Assembly: GCA_018382125.1 (NCBI GenBank)
Contig: JAGZQO010000037.1
Location: forward strand, 1 to 18,033
Length of the DNA stretch: 18,033 nt
From: Collinsella sp.
Lineage (GTDB): Bacteria; Actinomycetota; Coriobacteriia; Coriobacteriales; Coriobacteriaceae
Reading direction: 5' to 3'
Below are positions 14,878 to 18,033 of this stretch, piece by piece. Numbering within the stretch: the stretch's first letter is position 1; every line of letters starts with the position of its first letter. The notes under the pieces are model-generated. The model had not been told where the DNA came from and searched no databases. It worked only from the letters and a program-made list of their open reading frames with translations. A program made the translations under genes and the position numbers.

Positions 14878-14917
14878 CCAGTCTTTTTAGCCCCGTCCCA
14901 AAAAGACTGGTTACAAT
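14878..14917 (+). promoter_or_regulatory. ygiQ-type gene promoter with an 11-bp inverted repeat
   Basis: -10 TACAAT (14912-14917) has no good -35. Immediately upstream CCAGTCTTTTT (14878-14888) and AAAAAGACTGG (14900-14910) form a perfect 11-bp inverted repeat with an 11-nt spacer, occupying the -35 zone. It may be an operator, or a repeat insertion supplying promoter sequence. The predicted leader is about 25 nt. Confidence 0.5.
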
Positions 14918-14948
14918 TACGTGCAGCATACAAACACCGGGAGGGATC

Positions 14949-17084
14949 GTGGCAAAAAAGCCTCAGCACGCTCAGAACAACCAGCGCAGTCAGCAGGGCA
15001 AACAGGGCCAGCAGCAAAAGCGCGGTGGCAAGGCCCAGAGCGGCCACACCACTCATGCCCCAGCAGCACCCGTCCGCCCCTGGCGCCCGGGCCGCGATAA
15101 GTTCCTCCCCGTCAGCCGCGCCGACATGGATGCGCGTGGCTGGGACCAGTGCGACTTCGTCTACATCTGCGGCGACGCCTACGTGGACCACCCCAGCTTT
15201 GGCATGGCCATCGTCAGCCGCGTACTCGACGCGCACGGCTACAAAGTGGGCATCATCTGCCAGCCCGACTGGACCGACCCCGCCAGCATCACCGTGCTCG
15301 GCGAGCCGCGCCTGGGCTTTTTGGTCAGCGCCGGCAACATGGACTCCATGGTCAACCACTATTCGGTAACCAAGCACCGCCGCCACACCGACGCCTATAC
15401 TCCCGGTGGCGAGGAGGGTCGCCGCCCCAACCGTGCCGTTACGGTCTACGGAAACCTCATCCGCCAGACGTTTAAGGATGCCCCCATCATCATCGGCGGC
15501 ATCGAGGCAAGCCTGCGCCGCCTGGCCCACTACGACTACTGGCAGGACAAGCTTAAGCGCTCGGTACTGCTCGACTCGGGCGCCGACATCCTCATCTACG
15601 GCATGGGCGAGCACGCGATTGTCGAGATCGCCGACGCACTCGACGCGGGGCTGCCCGTCGATCAGATCACCTATATCAACGGCACCGTTTACCGCACGGG
15701 TTCGCTCGACGAGGTCTACGACTACGACCTGCTGCCCAGCTGGGACGACCTTGCCGCCGACAAGCTCAACTACGCCCGCAGCTTTAACGTGCAGCAGCAG
15801 AATATGGACCCCATCACCGGGCATCGCCTGGTAGAGCCATATCCCAACAGCGTGTACGTGGTGCAGAACCCGCCGTCGGCAACACTCACCACCGACGAGA
15901 TGGACGAGGTGGCCGAACTCCCCTACGCACGCGATTGGCATCCCGACTACGACGCGGCAGGCGGCGTGCCGGCCTTTGCTGAGATCAAGTTTTCCATTAG
16001 CTCCAACCGCGGCTGTTTTGGCGAGTGCTCGTTTTGCGCGCTCACCTTCCACCAGGGCCGCATGTTGCAGATGCGCAGCCACGACTCGATCATGCGCGAG
16101 GCCGAGCTGCTCACGCGCGATCCCGAGTTTAAGGGCTACATCAACGACGTGGGTGGACCGACGGCCAACTTTAGCCGCCCCGCCTGCGACAAGCAGCTCA
16201 AGCACGGCGTGTGCAAGAACAAGCGCTGTCTGTGGCCGAGCGTGTGCAAGAACATGGTCGTCGACGAGAGCGGCTACACGCAGCTGCTGCGCGACCTGCG
16301 CCAGCTGCCGGGCGTCAAGAAGGTCTTCGTCCGCAGCGGCATCCGCTTCGACTACACCATGGCCGATGCCTCGGACGAGTTTTTGCGCGAGCTGCTGGAA
16401 CACCATGTCTCGGGCCAGCTGCGCGTAGCGCCCGAGCACGTGAGCGACGCGGTGCTGTCCGTGATGGGCAAGCCGAGCCGCGCCGTCTACGACGCGTTCT
16501 GCCGTAAATTTGAACGCCTGAACCGCGAATACGGACTCAAGCAGTACGTAGTGCCGTACCTAATCTCGAGCCATCCCGGCTCAACGATGAAGGAAGCAGT
16601 GGACCTTGCCGAGGCCGTGCGCGACATGGGCTACATGCCCGAACAGGTGCAGGACTTCTACCCCACCCCGTCCACCATGTCAACGTGCATGTACTACACC
16701 GGCGTGGATCCGCGCACCATGCAGCCGATCTACGTGGCGCGCGACCCGCACGAGAAGGCCATGCAGCGTGCGCTCATCCAGTATCGCAAGCCCGAGAACT
16801 ACAAGCTCGTGCGCGAGGCGCTGGAAAAGGCTGGCCGCCGCGACCTGATCGGCTACACCAAGCATTGCCTGATTCGCCCCGTGCCGCCACGCCCGGGCGA
16901 GACGTCTGCCGGCGGCGGACACGGCACCGGCAAGAAGGGCGGTAAGGCCCACGGTGGCGCCGCCGGCAAGGGACCCAAAGGCAGCAAGGGCCACGGCGGC
17001 ATGTCGCGTGCGCAGAACACCGCAGGCCGCAACCGCGCGGCCCAGGGGCGTCAGGGCGCCAACGGCGGCGGCAGGCGCAACTAG
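14949..17084 (+). CDS. ygiQ: YgiQ family radical SAM protein (UPF0313)
   Basis: Radical SAM protein of the YgiQ family; substrate not established. Seen: the SAM-cluster motif C356-x3-C360-x2-C363 in NRGCFGECSFCA, and a family-typical second cysteine group C413, C422, C427, C433 around CKNKRCLWPSVC. An N-terminal cobalamin-binding-like domain (CDFVYICGDAYVDHPSFG, then an IIGGIEASLRRLAHYDYW segment) precedes it, and QVQDFYPTPSTMSTCMYYTG follows. I chose GTG at 14949, giving 711 aa, because GGGAGGG lies just upstream. The frame stays open to an ATG at 14778, but that region lies upstream of the likely promoter. Odd features: a Gln/Lys-rich N-terminal ~45 residues and a Gly/Lys/Arg-rich disordered tail (649-711). 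It overlaps the convergent CPBP gene by 4 bp. Confidence 0.9.
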   Translation: MAKKPQHAQNNQRSQQGKQGQQQKRGGKAQSGHTTHAPAAPVRPWRPGRDKFLPVSRADMDARGWDQCDFVYICGDAYVDHPSFGMAIVSRVLDAHGYKVGIICQPDWTDPASITVLGEPRLGFLVSAGNMDSMVNHYSVTKHRRHTDAYTPGGEEGRRPNRAVTVYGNLIRQTFKDAPIIIGGIEASLRRLAHYDYWQDKLKRSVLLDSGADILIYGMGEHAIVEIADALDAGLPVDQITYINGTVYRTGSLDEVYDYDLLPSWDDLAADKLNYARSFNVQQQNMDPITGHRLVEPYPNSVYVVQNPPSATLTTDEMDEVAELPYARDWHPDYDAAGGVPAFAEIKFSISSNRGCFGECSFCALTFHQGRMLQMRSHDSIMREAELLTRDPEFKGYINDVGGPTANFSRPACDKQLKHGVCKNKRCLWPSVCKNMVVDESGYTQLLRDLRQLPGVKKVFVRSGIRFDYTMADASDEFLRELLEHHVSGQLRVAPEHVSDAVLSVMGKPSRAVYDAFCRKFERLNREYGLKQYVVPYLISSHPGSTMKEAVDLAEAVRDMGYMPEQVQDFYPTPSTMSTCMYYTGVDPRTMQPIYVARDPHEKAMQRALIQYRKPENYKLVREALEKAGRRDLIGYTKHCLIRPVPPRPGETSAGGGHGTGKKGGKAHGGAAGKGPKGSKGHGGMSRAQNTAGRNRAAQGRQGANGGGRRN

Positions 17085-17992
17085 GGCAGTGGTGCGCTCG
17101 CTGCGTCCATCCCACACGCGTGGCGCAGCGAGCGCATTGCCTCAACGAGGATGGCACCGGCGATAGCGACCGTAATTGCCACGCCGAACGGCGTGTTCAC
17201 AAACCAGAGCAACGTCATGAGATACGACCCGGCATTAAAGGCAAAGTGCAGCAGGATCGTGTAGCAAAGCTTTCCGGTCGTCACGAGCACCCAACCAAAA
17301 ATGAGGCCGGCAGCGCCCGCATAGCAACCCTGCACCCAGTTCATGTGCATAAAGCCGAAGATCGCCGCCTGCAGCACAATCGCCGCGGCGATACCCCAGT
17401 TACTCGGGGCCGCCCAGGGCACCATGGCGCCGTCTTGCGGTCGCACGAGACGTCGGCGCTTCCAAAGTGGGCGGCACTGCGGGTTAAACGCTCGGAGCGA
17501 AAACTCAAAAATAATGCCGCGCACCAGCAACTCCTCGCAAAACGGAGCGCCGAGCACCGTGGTCAGGACAGCAAGAAGGCTGGTATCGCCCACGCCCGTT
17601 TCCTCGACGAGCTCGCTATAGTCTGCCGAGACCTCGGGCAACAGCGACAGCACGGCGTCGGTCACGTAGCCAACGACCACCTGCAGGGCCAAGCCGATCA
17701 CGATAACGCAGGCAATGCGCTTCCACGCGCTACGCAATCCCCCGCCAAGTGGACGCTCACCTTGCCAGCGCGCGATAAACGACCGCGGCCACAAATAACG
17801 CCACCACAGCAGCGCCATCAAAAACGATGCCGTCTGAGCGGCAGCCTGGAACCATTGGATATCGAGATTGTCGATCGGATAGCCCGTCAGCACCGACACG
17901 GCATCGAGAACTGAAAACAGAACCACGCTCAGGGCTATATCGGCAGCGACAACGCCAAAACAGGCAAGCGCCCACGCCATCGCATTGAGCAT
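17081..17992 (-). CDS. CPBP family intramembrane metalloprotease
   Basis: 303-aa polytopic membrane protein of the CPBP (CAAX protease and bacteriocin-processing, Abi/PF02517) family; these are glutamate intramembrane proteases, and a target cannot be inferred. Seen: the three active-site motifs E153-E154-x3-R158 (EELLVRG), F-x3-H (H216 in FGFMHMN) and H249-x3-N253 (HFAFNAG), with about seven or eight hydrophobic segments. A polar insert of roughly 30 residues (about 169-198, rich in Arg/Pro) separates motifs 1 and 2. I chose the ATG at 17992 because AGGAGG lies 5-6 nt upstream; an ATG 8 codons earlier (18016) lacks such a site. Its stop shares CTAG with the convergent radical SAM gene. No bacteriocin or prenylation genes are nearby. 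Confidence 0.9.
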   Translation of the reverse strand: MLNAMAWALACFGVVAADIALSVVLFSVLDAVSVLTGYPIDNLDIQWFQAAAQTASFLMALLWWRYLWPRSFIARWQGERPLGGGLRSAWKRIACVIVIGLALQVVVGYVTDAVLSLLPEVSADYSELVEETGVGDTSLLAVLTTVLGAPFCEELLVRGIIFEFSLRAFNPQCRPLWKRRRLVRPQDGAMVPWAAPSNWGIAAAIVLQAAIFGFMHMNWVQGCYAGAAGLIFGWVLVTTGKLCYTILLHFAFNAGSYLMTLLWFVNTPFGVAITVAIAGAILVEAMRSLRHACGMDAASAPLP

Positions 17993-18033
17993 GCCAACCT
18001 CCTCAAAACCCGGCACTTAGGGACGTTCCTTAA

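Noticed and set aside
14661..16439. Long open frame (592 codons) on the minus strand opposite ygiQ
   Set aside because: Antisense shadow of the radical SAM gene, with biased composition and no recognisable domain.

Overview
This 18 kb window is GC-rich, densely packed chromosomal DNA. Gene content, codon bias and the style of the intergenic repeats suggest a member of the Coriobacteriia (Collinsella-like gut Actinobacteria). That placement is an inference from overall appearance; there is no rRNA or other marker gene here to prove it. I saw no tRNA, rRNA, CRISPR array, intact insertion sequence or prophage.

Layout. (1) Bases 1-6609, minus strand: a two-gene addB-addA unit encoding an AddAB-type double-strand-break repair helicase-nuclease. 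addA runs off the left edge inside its nuclease domain. addB keeps its nuclease site but has lost the iron-sulfur cysteine pattern and the Walker A motif expected of AddB. (2) 6610-7453: a large palindromic repeat, a terminator, a TrpR-like regulator of the YerC/YecD family (minus) and its leader. (3) 7454-7900: a small four-helix membrane protein (YvlD/phage holin 4 superfamily) with a clear terminator. (4) 7961-10862: a sulfur-related group. A cysteine-bearing Rrf2 regulator is divergent from cysK (cysteine synthase), followed by mnmA (tRNA 2-thiouridylase). (5) 10881-12042: a perfect 23-bp inverted repeat and an M42 metallo-aminopeptidase (minus). (6) 12043-12646: a 604-bp non-coding stretch rich in palindromes and inverted or direct repeats. 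(7) 12647-13813: fucO, lactaldehyde reductase (minus), with two cre/LacI-type boxes upstream. (8) 13979-14695: a YoaK/DUF1275 membrane protein (minus), divergent from a YgiQ-type radical SAM protein (14949-17084, plus). The latter ends in a shared CTAG with a convergent CPBP-family membrane protease (17081-17992, minus).

How the parts fit. addB and addA are probably translationally linked subunits of one complex. Rrf2, cysK and mnmA resemble known sulfur-control arrangements: CymR-CysK in Bacillus, and Rrf2/IscR near mnmA elsewhere. The remaining genes look like single-gene housekeeping units with their own terminators. The most unusual material is in the spaces between genes: several long palindromes, many carrying a GGGAC/GTCCC core, and a 236-bp segment bounded by a split-match inverted motif. 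I did not find a convincing new multi-gene system.
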